Source: Endosaccharibacter trunci (GTDB taxonomy: Bacteria; Pseudomonadota; Alphaproteobacteria; Acetobacterales; Acetobacteraceae). From it: DNA of 64,000 nucleotides. How positions within the stretch are numbered: the first letter of the stretch is position 1; every line of letters begins with the position of its first letter. Below are positions 38,055 through 48,678 of the stretch, piece by piece. A program made the position numbers and the translations under genes. The DNA is taken from the NCBI GenBank assembly GCA_024515975.1, contig JAMSKV010000002.1, positions 62,001-126,000 on the forward strand, given 5' to 3'. The notes below the pieces were generated by a model, which saw only the letters and a program-made list of their open reading frames with translations, searched no databases and was not told the origin of the DNA.

Positions 38055-39110
38055 ATGAAACGTCTGCTTCTCTCTGCTGCGCTTTTGCTGTCTGCCGGCG
38101 TCGCGCAGGCCGCGCCAATTCCGGTCAAGGTGGTGGTGGTCGCCAACTGGGAGAACGGCGCGGATACCGGCGACGCGCCGGGCGAGTTCCAGGACTGGGT
38201 GGAACGCGAGCACCTGGACGAGAAAGTGCCCGTGCGCGGGGCGCCCGACGTGGTCCGCCGCAACAAGGACGGGCTCTACGGGCTCGTCCTGCGCCACGGC
38301 GTCACCGATCTGGCCGCCTTCGTGCTCGATCCCCGCTTCGACCTGACCCACACCTATTGGCTGTTCACGGGGATTTCCGGCGTGGACCCCCGTGTGGCGT
38401 CTGTGGGCTCGGCGTCCTGGGCGCGCTGGGTGGTGGATGGCGACGAGGCGCGCGAGATCGACGACCGGACCGTGCCGGCTGGCTGGCCGTACGGCCTCTG
38501 GGCGATCGGCGCGACGAGGCCGAACCAGCTTCCGTACGATGCCAACCATTTCGGCTCGGTCACCGACATGAAGCAGCTCGATCGCGCCTATCCGCTCAAT
38601 CGCAGACTGGCCCGCTGGGCGTTCGAGCTGACGCGCAACGTCCGGCTGGGCGACGACGATGCGGTGCGCAAGGCGCGTGCCCGTTGGACGGGCTTCCCCG
38701 AGGCGCAGAAACCGCCTTTCGTGCTGGAAGGCGAGACCCTGGGCGCGCTGCGCTACTGGCATGGCGAGCCGCGCACGCAATGGGCCCGCGACTGGGTGTC
38801 GCTATGGACACGCGGCCAGGGACGATTCGTGATGACCAACATGGAAAGCCAGACCTACCAGAAGGAGATGCGTGCCTTCGCCGCGCAGGGGTTCGTGGAT
38901 CCTGACCGGATCATGGTGCTGCGGACGGCGTCGAATTTCTCCGAACCGCCGCCGGGCGTCGCGGTCACGGCCTCGATCGGCGACGAGGGGCCGGGGCAGG
39001 TGCTCGCCTTCGACAGCAACCAGCGCGCGGGCGCCCCTGTGCTGCACGAGTTGCTGGCGCACTGGGACCGCTATCGCGATCATATCCCGGGCCGCGACGA
39101 TACGCCGTGA
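38055..39110 (+). CDS. Purine nucleoside permease family protein (NUP)
   Basis: A 351-residue exported protein of the NUP family, first known from yeast as a purine nucleoside permease. It starts with a signal peptide ([17 protein letters not shown]). The family core follows: [20 protein letters not shown] near 25-44, then [20 protein letters not shown], both typical, with [11 protein letters not shown] later. The fold resembles nucleoside phosphorylases, so a role in binding or cleaving nucleosides in the periplasm is plausible. Apart from the signal it has no membrane helix. The ATG has CGGAG 8-9 nt upstream. It is transcribed alone and ends at a long terminator hairpin. Confidence 0.85.
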   Translation: MKRLLLSAALLLSAGVAQAAPIPVKVVVVANWENGADTGDAPGEFQDWVEREHLDEKVPVRGAPDVVRRNKDGLYGLVLRHGVTDLAAFVLDPRFDLTHTYWLFTGISGVDPRVASVGSASWARWVVDGDEAREIDDRTVPAGWPYGLWAIGATRPNQLPYDANHFGSVTDMKQLDRAYPLNRRLARWAFELTRNVRLGDDDAVRKARARWTGFPEAQKPPFVLEGETLGALRYWHGEPRTQWARDWVSLWTRGQGRFVMTNMESQTYQKEMRAFAAQGFVDPDRIMVLRTASNFSEPPPGVAVTASIGDEGPGQVLAFDSNQRAGAPVLHELLAHWDRYRDHIPGRDDTP

Positions 39111-39143
39111 CGCGTTTGGCGGAGGAAGATGCTCCCTCATGAC

Positions 39144-39188
39144 GAAAGAGCGCGGGCGATCCGATCCGGTCGGATCGCTTGCTCTTTC
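39144..39188. terminator. Bidirectional terminator hairpin
   Basis: Long stem with outer arms GAAAGAGC (39144-39151) / GCTCTTTC (39181-39188) and inner arms GCGATCCGA (39156-39164) / TCGGATCGC (39170-39178). It lies between the convergent nucleoside permease-family and ScfR-like genes and could end both transcripts. Confidence 0.75.
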
Positions 39189-39210
39189 TCGTTGTCTGAA
39201 CGAGCATCTT

Positions 39211-40593
39211 TTAGCGGCCGCGTTCCGGCGAGAAGCGCCAGGGCGCAGCGCCGTCCTGATTGGGATCGATCTCCAGACGGTGCAGCACGGGCGGAAAGGC
39301 CCGGTTGCGGCAATGCGCGCGATCGCAAAGCCGGCAGGACAGGCCGATCTCGTTGCGATGGGCGAGATTGAGCTGGTCGACGTAGACCAGCTCGGAGGCG
39401 CGATCGATCGCGCAGCCGATCGTCACCACATGGCGCGGCGGCGGATCTCCAGGACGGCCAGGCGTGCCGGACAGCATGCGCGCAACACAAAGGAACGCGG
39501 CGCCGTCCGGCAGTTCGGCGACCTCCACGCACAGGCGGTCCGGCGCGGAAAAGGCGGTATGCACGATCCAGCGCGGACACGATCCGCCGAACCGTGCGAA
39601 CGGGAAGCCGGCGGCGGAAAAGCATTTGTCGATATTGCCGGCGGGATCGGTGCGGACGAAGAAGAACGGTATGGCCGCGGCGCCGGGCCTTTGCAGCGAG
39701 GTGAGGCGATGCGCCACCTGCTCGAAACTGACGCCGAACCGCGCGGCCAGGGCGTCCACATCGTAGCGGAGCTCGGTGGCGGCGGAGATCATGGCGGCAT
39801 AGGGCATCAGAAGAGCGCCGGCGGCGTAGTTGCAGAGCCCGACGCGGATCATGCCGGCGGCTTCCGGCGTGGACGGGCGCGCATCCGCGACGATCGCATC
39901 CAGGATCGGGCGGCATTCCAGCAGCATGAGCTGGAAGGCGAGCTGGAAGGCGCGGCTCTCGCGCGGCATGGCTTCGGAGAGTTCCAGCAGGCGCGTCTCG
40001 GGATGGAAACGGCGCATCATCTCGCCCGACCCGATCCGCACCCGCACCCCGTGACGCTGTTGCAGGCGGTCGAGGATGAAACGATCCGCGTCGTTGTTGA
40101 TGTCGGCGGCACGCGCTTCGGCGGCTTCCTCGATCGCCGGGAAGTAATTGGAGAATTGCTGGAAGAAATCGCGGGTTTCTTCCAGCGGCAGCAGGATGCG
40201 CCGCCCGCTCGGCAGGGCGATGCCGGCGGCATCCTCCCGCGCCACCCGCAATGCCCGGTAGAGCGACACCATGGCCCGCGATGCGCCGGGCAGCCCGGCG
40301 AGTGTCTGGATATCGGTGTCCGGCACCGGCTCGCCGCCGAAGAGCGGGTCGCGCAGCACCTCGCGCAGAGCGATTTCCGCCTGGCGTTCGGTTTCGCCGG
40401 AGAGCGCCTGGAGGTCGGCATCCAGGGCTGCGCAGAGCTTGATCAGCAGCGAGCCGGTGACGTTGCGCTGACCGTGCTCGATCAGGTTCAGGTAGCTGGC
40501 GGAAACGCCCAGGCGCGCGGCCAAAGCCTGCTGAGTGATGCTCTTCTCCGTGCGTAGACGCCGCACGGTCCGGCCGATCTGTGATCTGGACAC
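39211..40593 (-). CDS. XRE family regulator with ImmA/IrrE domain (ScfR/RamB-like)
   Basis: A 460-residue regulator of the short-chain fatty acyl-CoA regulator group. The N-terminal helix-turn-helix is IGRTVRRLRTEKSITQQALA followed by ARLGVSASYLNLIEHG (about 6-41). The middle region resembles the ImmA/IrrE-like domain, with FQLAFQLMLLE, but a clean HExxH motif is not seen. The C-terminus has a Cys-rich end with CRLCDRAHCRNRAFPP, which fits the DUF2083-type domain. Such proteins (RamB, PrpC/MccR) regulate acetate, propionate or glyoxylate genes. It is divergent from aceA with 162 nt between starts, so it most likely controls aceA. The start is GTG, and an inverted repeat just upstream overlaps its ribosome site, suggesting autoregulation. 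Confidence 0.87.
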   Translation of the reverse strand: MSRSQIGRTVRRLRTEKSITQQALAARLGVSASYLNLIEHGQRNVTGSLLIKLCAALDADLQALSGETERQAEIALREVLRDPLFGGEPVPDTDIQTLAGLPGASRAMVSLYRALRVAREDAAGIALPSGRRILLPLEETRDFFQQFSNYFPAIEEAAEARAADINNDADRFILDRLQQRHGVRVRIGSGEMMRRFHPETRLLELSEAMPRESRAFQLAFQLMLLECRPILDAIVADARPSTPEAAGMIRVGLCNYAAGALLMPYAAMISAATELRYDVDALAARFGVSFEQVAHRLTSLQRPGAAAIPFFFVRTDPAGNIDKCFSAAGFPFARFGGSCPRWIVHTAFSAPDRLCVEVAELPDGAAFLCVARMLSGTPGRPGDPPPRHVVTIGCAIDRASELVYVDQLNLAHRNEIGLSCRLCDRAHCRNRAFPPVLHRLEIDPNQDGAAPWRFSPERGR

Positions 40594-40604
40594 GCTTTAC
40601 GACC

Positions 40605-40622
40605 TTACAACGGGCTCTGTAA
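40605..40622. promoter_or_regulatory. Candidate operator of the ScfR-like regulator
   Basis: Inverted repeat TTACA-N8-TGTAA, extended by a TTTAC at 40597. It lies 11 nt upstream of the regulator's GTG, over its AAGG ribosome site, and 134 nt upstream of the aceA start. Its position and symmetry suggest the binding site for the regulator. Not tested. Confidence 0.45.
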
Positions 40623-40755
40623 AATCCGTGACTGGTTTCGCCCCGATTGACACGATCTCCCCTTTCGGCGGCGGCGGCAAGCGGCCTAATTCGGACGAAC
40701 GGACGCCCGGGCATGCAGGCTTGCTGCGGGCATCCCGAGGAAACCGGAGATGGCC

Positions 40756-42396
40756 ATGATCCAGATGATCCCGAACCGCGCACCGGATGGCGTCGGCATG
40801 ACGGCCGCTTGGCCCGGCGTCGACGCCGCCCGAGCCCGCGAGGACGCGGCGCCGGTATCGTTCGCCCCCACCGTCGATCCCGAATTCGTGTCGCGGATGC
40901 GCAAGCAGAACCGCTTCACCACCGGCCTCGAGATCGCGCGCTATACCGCCGCGATCATGCGCGCCGACATGGCGCGCTACGACTCGGACCCGACGCAATA
41001 CACGCAATCCCTCGGCGCCTGGCACGGCTTCATCGCGCAGCAGCAGATCATCGCCGCGCGCAAGCATCTGGGGAGCACCGATCGCCGCTACATCTACCTG
41101 TCAGGCTGGATGGTCGCCGCCCTGCGCTCCGAGTTCGGCCCGCTGCCGGACCAGTCGATGCACGAGAAGACCTCCGTGCCGGCGCTGATCGAGGAAATCT
41201 ATACCTTCCTGCGTCAGGCCGATGCCCGCGAACTCGGCAATCTGTATCGCGCGCTGGATACGGCGCGTGAAGCGGGTGACGGCGAGGAGCAGGACCGGAT
41301 CGCCAGGGCGATCGACGAGCATCAGACCCATGTCGTGCCGATCATCGCCGATATCGATGCCGGCTTCGGCAACGCGGAAGCGACCTATCTGCTGGCCAAG
41401 AAGATGATCGAGGCCGGCGCCTGCGCGCTGCAGATCGAGAACCAGGTGTCCGACGAGAAGCAGTGCGGCCACCAGGACGGCAAGGTCACGGTTCCGCACG
41501 AGGACTTCCTGCAGAAGATCCGCGCGATCCGCTACGCGTTCATGGAGCTGGGCGTCGAGGATGGCATCATTGTCGCCCGGACGGACTCGCTCGGCGCCGG
41601 CCTGACCAAGCAGATCGCGTTTAGCCGCGAGCCGGGCGATCTCGGCGACCAGTACAACGGCTATCTCGACGTGGACGAGGTGACGGCCGAGACCGCGAAG
41701 GATGGCGACGTGCTGATCCGCCGCGAGGGCAAGCTGCTGCGTCCGAAGCGTTTGCCGAGCAACCTTTACCAGTTTCGTGCCGGCACCGGCGCCGAGCGCT
41801 GTGTGATGGATTGCATCGCCTCGCTCCGCGGCGGTGCCGACCTGCTGTGGATCGAGACCGAGAAGCCGCATGTCGAGCAGATCGCCGGCATGATGGACAA
41901 GATCCGCGCGGTCATTCCGAACGCGAAGCTGGTCTACAACAACTCGCCCTCGTTCAACTGGACGCTGAACTTCCGTCAGCAGGTGTTCGATAGCTGGCAG
42001 AAGGAAGGCCGCGACGTGTCCGGCTACGATCGCGCCAGGCTCATGGCCGCGAACTATGACGGCACCGAACTGGCCGAGGAGGCGGATGCCCGCATCCAGA
42101 GCTTCCAGGCCGATGCGGCCAAGCGCGCCGGCATCTTCCATCATCTGATCACGCTGCCGACCTACCACACGGCCGCCCTGTCCACCGACATCCTGGCCGA
42201 GAGCTATTTCGGCGCCGACGGCATGCTGGGCTATGTGCGGGATGTGCAGCGCCGGGAGATCCGCCGCGGCGTGGCCTGCGTGAAGCACCAGAATATGGCA
42301 GGCTCTGATATCGGCGACGACCACAAGGGCTATTTCGCCGGCGAGGCTGCATTGAAGGCGGGCGGCGCGCACAACACGATGAACCAGTTCGGCTGA
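40756..42396 (+). CDS. aceA: Isocitrate lyase
   Basis: Splits isocitrate to glyoxylate and succinate in the glyoxylate shunt, needed for growth on acetate. The enzyme is about 546 residues, the long subclass known from Pseudomonas. The active-site motif is KQCGHQDGKV, with the catalytic Cys, where KKCGH is the commoner form, and VPIIADIDAGFGN is the metal-binding region. VARTDSLGAGLTKQI and YNNSPSFNWTLNF are also conserved. The ATG at 40756 has GGAG 6 nt upstream. An ATG two codons earlier lies too close to it. It is divergent from the ScfR-like regulator and 103 nt upstream of glcB. Confidence 0.97.
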   Translation: MIQMIPNRAPDGVGMTAAWPGVDAARAREDAAPVSFAPTVDPEFVSRMRKQNRFTTGLEIARYTAAIMRADMARYDSDPTQYTQSLGAWHGFIAQQQIIAARKHLGSTDRRYIYLSGWMVAALRSEFGPLPDQSMHEKTSVPALIEEIYTFLRQADARELGNLYRALDTAREAGDGEEQDRIARAIDEHQTHVVPIIADIDAGFGNAEATYLLAKKMIEAGACALQIENQVSDEKQCGHQDGKVTVPHEDFLQKIRAIRYAFMELGVEDGIIVARTDSLGAGLTKQIAFSREPGDLGDQYNGYLDVDEVTAETAKDGDVLIRREGKLLRPKRLPSNLYQFRAGTGAERCVMDCIASLRGGADLLWIETEKPHVEQIAGMMDKIRAVIPNAKLVYNNSPSFNWTLNFRQQVFDSWQKEGRDVSGYDRARLMAANYDGTELAEEADARIQSFQADAAKRAGIFHHLITLPTYHTAALSTDILAESYFGADGMLGYVRDVQRREIRRGVACVKHQNMAGSDIGDDHKGYFAGEAALKAGGAHNTMNQFG

Positions 42397-42499
42397 ACCG
42401 CCGGATGCGATCGGGCGGACCGGATCCCTTTCGTGGGTCCGGTTTCCGTCTTCCCGGACCGGCGGGTGTTCGCGCCCTCGGGACCGGGCCAGAAGAACG

Positions 42500-44698
42500 A
42501 TGGAGGCAACTTTGGATACATTCTCCATGCCGGACCACGCCGATCGGGTGCGTCGCTCCAGCCTCACCGTGGACAGTGCGTTCGCCCGCTTCGTGGAAGC
42601 GGAGGTCCTGCCCGGAACCGCCATCGACCCGGACAGGCTTTGGGCCGGCTTCGCATCGCTGGTCGAGCGCTTCTCGCCGCTCATCGCCGAGGCCCTGTCC
42701 GAGCGCGACCGCCTGCAGGCGGCCCTGGACGCGTATCACCGCTCCGGCCAGGGTCGTAGCGGCGCATCGGCGCTGCCGTTTCTGCGCGAGATCGGCTATC
42801 TCGTGCCCGAGCCGGCGCCGTTCTCGGTGGAAACCAGCGGCGTGGACGACGAGATCGCCCGCATCGCCGGGCCGCAGCTCGTGGTGCCTGGCTCCAATGC
42901 CCGCTACGCCCTGAACGCCGCCAATGCGCGCTGGGGCAGCCTCTACGACGCGTTCTACGGCACCGATGCGGTGTCGGAGACCGATTTCCCCCGCAATCCC
43001 GGCCCCGGACTGGATCCGAAGCGCGCCGCGGAGGTGGTGCGTCGCGGCACGCTGCTGCTGGACGAATGCTTCCCGCTCGAGACGGGCAGTCATGCCGATC
43101 TGAAGCGCTATTCGGTGCGGAACGGCGGGCTAGTGCTGGAGGGCGCGTCGCAAACGGCGCTGCGCGACCCGTCGCACCTCGCCGGCCATATCGGCGATGC
43201 GGCCGATCCCGCGTCCATTCTGCTCAAGCGCAACGGCCTGCATGTGCATCTGCAGTTCGACCGCACCCATCCGGTCGGACGCAATGCGGCCAGCGGCCTG
43301 TCGGACATCGTCCTGGAAAGTGCCGTGTCCACCATCTTCGATTGCGAGGACAGCGTGGCGGCGGTGGATGCGGCCGACAAGATCGCGATCTATCGCAACT
43401 GGCTCGGCCTGATGCGCGAAACCCTGACCGCGCGCTTCGAGAAGAACGGGCGGGCGCTCGATCGCCGCCTGTCCGGCCCACGACGCTACATTGCGCCAGA
43501 TGGCGGCGAGCTGGTCCTGCCGGGACGTAGCTTGCTGCTGGTTCGCCATGTCGGCCACCATATGTTCACCGACGCCGTGCTGGGTCCGGACGGTGCGCCC
43601 GTGCCGGAAGGGCTGCTGGATGCGGTGGTCACCGTCCTGGCCGCGCTGCACGATCGGGCCTCGCGCCGCAACAGCCGCGAAGGCTCGATCTATGTTGTGA
43701 AGCCGAAGATGCACGGGCCCGCGGAAGTGGCGCTGTCGGTGGACATCATGGGCGCGGTGGAGCAGATGCTCGATCTGCCGCCGGAGACGATCAAGCTCGG
43801 CATCATGGACGAGGAGCGGCGCACCAGCGCCAACCTCGCCGCCTGTATTGCGGCGGCCAGAAAGCGCGTCGTGTTCATCAACACCGGCTTCCTGGATCGC
43901 ACCGGCGACGAGATCCATTCGGCCATGCATCTGGGTCCGGTCGTGGCAAAGGAGGCGATGCGCCAGGCGGACTGGATCGGCGCCTACGAGCAGCGCAACG
44001 TCGCCATCGGCCTCGCCTGTGGCCTGTCCGGGCGTGGGCAGATCGGCAAGGGCATGTGGGCGGCGCCCGACCGGATGGCGGCGATGCTGGCGGAAAAGAT
44101 CGGGCATCCCCGTTCCGGCGCCAGTACGGCCTGGGTCCCGTCGCCGACCGCTGCCACGCTGCATGCTCTGCATTATCTGTCGGTCTCCGTGGCCGACCGG
44201 CAGCAGGCTCTGGCCGGAGCGGTGCCGGCGCCGCTGGAGATGCTCCTGACCCCGCCTATGCTGGACAACGCCAAGCCGTCGGAAGCGGCGATCGCCCGCG
44301 AACTGGATCGCAACGTGCAGTCCATCCTGGGCTATGTGGTGCGCTGGGTGGATATGGGGATCGGGTGCTCCAAGGTGCCGGACATCGACGATGTCGGGCT
44401 GATGGAGGACCGCGCGACGTTGCGGATCTCGTCGCAGTTTCTCGCCAACTGGCTCCTGCACGGCCTGATCGACCGGGACGCGGTGCTCGACTCTCTGCGC
44501 CGGGTGATGCGTCTGGTGATGCGTCAGAACCAGGCCGACCCGGACTACCGCGATTTGGATACCAGCGAGGACGGTCCTGCGTTCAGGGCGGCGTGCGATC
44601 TGATCTTCGAGGGTGCCGAGACCAGCGGTGGCTATACGGAGCCTGCGTTGCATCGCTGGCGGGCCGCGACGAAGCGGCGCATGGCGGCGGCAGCCTGA
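42500..44698 (+). CDS. glcB: Malate synthase G
   Basis: Condenses glyoxylate with acetyl-CoA to malate, completing the glyoxylate shunt. It has 732 residues, the long G isoform. It contains YALNAANARWGSLYDAFYGT near 134-153, STIFDCEDSVAAVDAADK near 275, RSLLLVRHVGHHMFTDAV with the catalytic Arg, LGIMDEERRTSANL, FINTGFLDRTGDEIH and the late MGIGCSKVPDI. The start is ATG at 42500. A GGAGG 2 nt inside the frame precedes a TTG at 42512, which might be the real start, but this changes little. It follows aceA by 103 nt and is probably co-regulated. Confidence 0.97.
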   Translation: MEATLDTFSMPDHADRVRRSSLTVDSAFARFVEAEVLPGTAIDPDRLWAGFASLVERFSPLIAEALSERDRLQAALDAYHRSGQGRSGASALPFLREIGYLVPEPAPFSVETSGVDDEIARIAGPQLVVPGSNARYALNAANARWGSLYDAFYGTDAVSETDFPRNPGPGLDPKRAAEVVRRGTLLLDECFPLETGSHADLKRYSVRNGGLVLEGASQTALRDPSHLAGHIGDAADPASILLKRNGLHVHLQFDRTHPVGRNAASGLSDIVLESAVSTIFDCEDSVAAVDAADKIAIYRNWLGLMRETLTARFEKNGRALDRRLSGPRRYIAPDGGELVLPGRSLLLVRHVGHHMFTDAVLGPDGAPVPEGLLDAVVTVLAALHDRASRRNSREGSIYVVKPKMHGPAEVALSVDIMGAVEQMLDLPPETIKLGIMDEERRTSANLAACIAAARKRVVFINTGFLDRTGDEIHSAMHLGPVVAKEAMRQADWIGAYEQRNVAIGLACGLSGRGQIGKGMWAAPDRMAAMLAEKIGHPRSGASTAWVPSPTAATLHALHYLSVSVADRQQALAGAVPAPLEMLLTPPMLDNAKPSEAAIARELDRNVQSILGYVVRWVDMGIGCSKVPDIDDVGLMEDRATLRISSQFLANWLLHGLIDRDAVLDSLRRVMRLVMRQNQADPDYRDLDTSEDGPAFRAACDLIFEGAETSGGYTEPALHRWRAATKRRMAAAA

Positions 44699-44703
44699 GG
44701 CCG

Positions 44704-44733
44704 AAATCGGGGTGCGGTCCGGCCGCACCCCGA
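44704..44733. terminator. Terminator hairpin between glcB and the aldo/keto reductase gene
   Basis: Perfect 11-bp stem TCGGGGTGCGG (44707-44717) / CCGCACCCCGA (44723-44733) with a 5-nt loop. On the minus strand it is followed by TTT, so it is best suited to ending the reductase transcript, but it may stop both. Confidence 0.75.
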
Positions 44734-44740
44734 CATGGGC

Positions 44741-45778
<1,038 letters not shown>

Positions 45779-46283
45779 GGATGCTCCGAACAGGGTGGGC
45801 CGGCGACGAGGGCGGGCAAGCCGGCGAGAGAACGCCGCCGGGTCGTCATTGGTTTTCTCGGACAAAAGAAGACGCCAAGCTGCTTGATGGAGTCTCACCT
45901 TGGAACCGAGGCGGAAGCGAGTCCTTGACGAAGAGAAACCGTTCTTTGCCAGGATGTTTTGTTCGTTTTCCGGCGTCTTCCTGGCCTCTCCCTCAGGCGA
46001 AAGAGATGTTCTTTCTTGAAAGAAAGAACCAAAGAACGTCTGTCCGTTTGGGTATCTGCCGTGCCGCGCGCTCCGAACCGAACGGACAGAAGTCTTTTTG
46101 CTTCTTTTTCTTCAGAAAAAGAAGGCTCTTGCTTTCTTCATGTCTTTGCCCGGAGCGCTCCGATGCCCGACGCTCCCGAGCGATCGGGGCGTCGAGGCAG
46201 CCGGATGCATTTCGTCCACCCCTTGCCAGCGTCACGGGGGGATGGAACGACAGGGGGAAATCCTTTCGCGAGAGACTGTCTGC
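45779..46283. other. Intergenic region holding repeat copy 4
   Basis: About 500 nt between the divergent reductase and DPP IV-like genes. The first 230 nt show nothing clear. The triple-hairpin repeat occupies 46008-46130 and is listed separately. Short reading frames spanning the repeat are not genes. Confidence 0.5.
46008..46130 (+). repeat. Triple-hairpin intergenic repeat, copy 4
   Basis: 5' hairpin GTTCTTTC/GAAAGAAC, central hairpin CTGTCCGTTTGG to CCGAACGGACAG, then AAGTCTTTTTGCTTC and a 3' stem CTTCTTTTTCT/AGAAAAAGAAG. It is the best-preserved copy together with copy 2 at 18818. Confidence 0.82.
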
Positions 46284-48530
46284 ATGCGTCGAACCGGTTC
46301 CGCCCTTCTTGCGCTGCTGTTGGCGAGCGTGTCCGCTCCCGCTCTCGCACAGACAGCGACGCAAGTCTTGCCGCAGGCTATGCCCAAGGCGCCGGAAGAC
46401 TGCTTCGCGCAGCTCGCGGCCACGCGCAGCGACACGCTGGGCATGCCGGTCCATGCGGTTCCGACGCCGGACGGGCGTTCGGTGCTGTTTCTCCGCTCGG
46501 GCCCACGCGACACCACCTTGCATCTGTTCCGGTTCGACGTCGCGAACGGCGCGGTGACCGAACTGGCCAAACCGGCTGGCGGGCCCGAGACGCTTTCCGT
46601 GGCGGAGAAGGCGCGGCGCGAGCGCGCCCGCATGACCCTCACCGGCATCACCGATTTCTCCCTGTCGGAAGACGGCCGTACCCTTCTGGCAATCGAAGCC
46701 GATCATCTGTTGCGCATCGATCCGGCCACGGGGCGACGCCACCAGGTGCCGGGCTCCGGCTGGATCGGCCCGAGGCTTTCGCCGGACGGGCGCTTCGTCG
46801 CCGCCGTGCGCGACAACGACCTGCATGTGGTGTCGCTGACGGACGGTGCGGATACGCGTCTGACCCGCACCGGCAGCGACACGCTCTCGAATGGTTTGAG
46901 CGAGTTCGCCGCGGCCGAGGAGCTTGATCGCGCGGACGGCGCGTGGTGGTCGCCCGACAGCCGCACGGTCCTGTTCGAGGTGGCCGATACCAGCGGTGTG
47001 GAGAAGCATTTCATTGCCGATCCCGGCCATCCGGACCGGGCGCCGGTGGAGTTCCGCTATCCGCGCGCCGGCACCGCGAACGCAAGGCTCTCTCTGATGC
47101 TCGCGGATCGCGATGGACGGCGGCCGCCGAGACCGGTGAAGTGGGATTCGGAGGCTTTTCCGTATCTGGTGCGGGTGGTCTGGCCCACCGGCAAGGGACG
47201 CCTCTCCCTGGTGGTGATGAACCGGGCGGAAACCGAAGAGAGGGTGCTGGCGGTCGATCCCGGTACGGGCAACACCACGGAATTGCTGCGCGAGACCGAT
47301 CCGGCCTGGGTGGCGATCGCACCTGTGGCTGCCGGCACCCGCGCCGGCCAGGCGCTTCCTCTGCCGCACTGGTTCGCCGATGGCAGCGGCTTCCTGTGGG
47401 CGGCCGAGACGAAGAAAGGCTGGGAACTGCAACGCCGGCGGCCTGACGGCTCGCTCGAACGCCGCTACGACAAGGCCGCGTTCCTCGGGCTGGAAGCGGC
47501 CGATCCGCATCACGCCGTGATCCTGACGGAACCGGACCGGATCGACACGGCGGTGGAGCGTCTCGATCTCGACACCGGCGCGGTCACGCCTCTCTCGGCC
47601 GCGCCCGGGTTGCACGAGGGCCGCTTCGCGCCGGGCAACGGGACGGACAGGCCGTTCGTGGACGTGCGTGCCGGTGCCGATGGCAATGCGGCCACCGTGC
47701 TGCTCGATCCGACCGGGCGCGTGATCGCGACTCTGCCCTCCGTCGCGGAGCATCCGCGCAGCGTGCATATCGAGTTCACGCAGGCAGGGCCCGCGCAGAT
47801 GGATGCCCTCATCGTCAGGCCGAGCGACTTCCAGCCTGGCCGCCATTATCCGGTTGTGTTGCAGGTCTATGCCGGTCCGGGCGTGAAGACGGTCGAGCGC
47901 GCGCCCTCGCACTTCCTGGAGGATCAGTGCCTGGCCGATCGCGGCTTCATCGTCGCCAGCCTGGACGGGCGCGGCACGCCGGGGCGCGATCATGATTGGG
48001 AGCGCGCCACCAAGGACGATCTGATCGACCTGCCGCTCGCGGATCAGGCCGACGGATTGAAGGCGCTGGGTGCGCGCTATCCGGAAATGGACATGTCGCG
48101 CGTCGGCGTGACCGGCTGGTCGTTCGGCGGCTATTTCACCGCCATGGCCACCATACGCCGCCCCGACCTGTTCAAGGTGGGCGTGGCGGGCGCGCCGGTG
48201 GTGGATTTCCGGGACTACGACACGGCCTATACCGAACGGTATCTCGGAACGCCGCAGGCCGATCCGGACGGCTATACCAAGAGCGACGTGCTGACCTATG
48301 CCGCTTCCTTGTCGCGTCCGCTGCTGATCATGCACGGCCTGACCGACGACAACGTGTATTTCGAGAACAGCTACAAGCTGACTCAGGCCTTGCTGCAGGC
48401 CGGCAAGCCGTACCGTCTGCTGCTGCTGCCGGGCACGCATCTGCTGCCGGACCTGGCGATCCGGACCCGCGTGAGCGAGGCGCGGGCGGATTTCCTGAGC
48501 GAGGCGCTGGACCCGGGGAAGGGGGGATAA
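46284..48530 (+). CDS. Exported S9 family dipeptidyl peptidase IV-like enzyme
   Basis: A 748-residue exported peptidase with a signal peptide (GSALLALLLASVSAPALAQ). The N-terminal DPP IV beta-propeller covers about 60-480. Blades carry TPDGRSVLFL, SEDGRTLLAI, SPDGRFVAAV and a Glu-Glu-Leu in AAEELDRADG, which matches the DPP IV double-Glu motif that binds the substrate N-terminus. The C-terminal hydrolase domain has Ser in GWSFGGYFT, Asp in GLTDDNVY and His in PGTHLLP. It removes N-terminal dipeptides, often X-Pro. The ATG at 46284 is just before the signal peptide. Upstream in-frame starts fall in or near the repeat and lack ribosome sites. Confidence 0.92.
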   Translation: MRRTGSALLALLLASVSAPALAQTATQVLPQAMPKAPEDCFAQLAATRSDTLGMPVHAVPTPDGRSVLFLRSGPRDTTLHLFRFDVANGAVTELAKPAGGPETLSVAEKARRERARMTLTGITDFSLSEDGRTLLAIEADHLLRIDPATGRRHQVPGSGWIGPRLSPDGRFVAAVRDNDLHVVSLTDGADTRLTRTGSDTLSNGLSEFAAAEELDRADGAWWSPDSRTVLFEVADTSGVEKHFIADPGHPDRAPVEFRYPRAGTANARLSLMLADRDGRRPPRPVKWDSEAFPYLVRVVWPTGKGRLSLVVMNRAETEERVLAVDPGTGNTTELLRETDPAWVAIAPVAAGTRAGQALPLPHWFADGSGFLWAAETKKGWELQRRRPDGSLERRYDKAAFLGLEAADPHHAVILTEPDRIDTAVERLDLDTGAVTPLSAAPGLHEGRFAPGNGTDRPFVDVRAGADGNAATVLLDPTGRVIATLPSVAEHPRSVHIEFTQAGPAQMDALIVRPSDFQPGRHYPVVLQVYAGPGVKTVERAPSHFLEDQCLADRGFIVASLDGRGTPGRDHDWERATKDDLIDLPLADQADGLKALGARYPEMDMSRVGVTGWSFGGYFTAMATIRRPDLFKVGVAGAPVVDFRDYDTAYTERYLGTPQADPDGYTKSDVLTYAASLSRPLLIMHGLTDDNVYFENSYKLTQALLQAGKPYRLLLLPGTHLLPDLAIRTRVSEARADFLSEALDPGKGG

Positions 48531-48540
48531 AAGAAGAAGC

Positions 48541-48663
48541 GTTCTTTCTTGAGAGGAAAAACCAAAGAACTTCTGTCCGTTTGGGTACGTGCCGAGCCGC
48601 GCACTCCGAACCAAATGGACAGAAGTCTTTTTGCTTCTTTCTCTTCAGAAAAAGAAGGCTCTT
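48541..48663 (+). repeat. Triple-hairpin intergenic repeat, copy 5
   Basis: Between convergent genes. It has GTTCTTTC near the start, CTGTCCGTTTGG to CCAAATGGACAG, AAGTCTTTTTGCTTC and a 3' stem ending AGAAAAAGAAG. It starts 11 nt after the peptidase stop and ends 16 nt before the folE stop, so it probably terminates both. Confidence 0.82.
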
Positions 48664-48678
48664 CCTGTTTTTGCCGGC

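Noticed and set aside
46008-46130. Short peptides with SLFASFSSEKE-like ends encoded in the repeat copies
   Set aside because: They come from the repeat DNA itself, occur at several copies in non-gene contexts and have no ribosome sites.
45993-48614. Very long open frame antisense to the DPP IV-like peptidase
   Set aside because: The plus strand has signal peptide, propeller and catalytic residues. The antisense frame has none and begins in a repeat copy.
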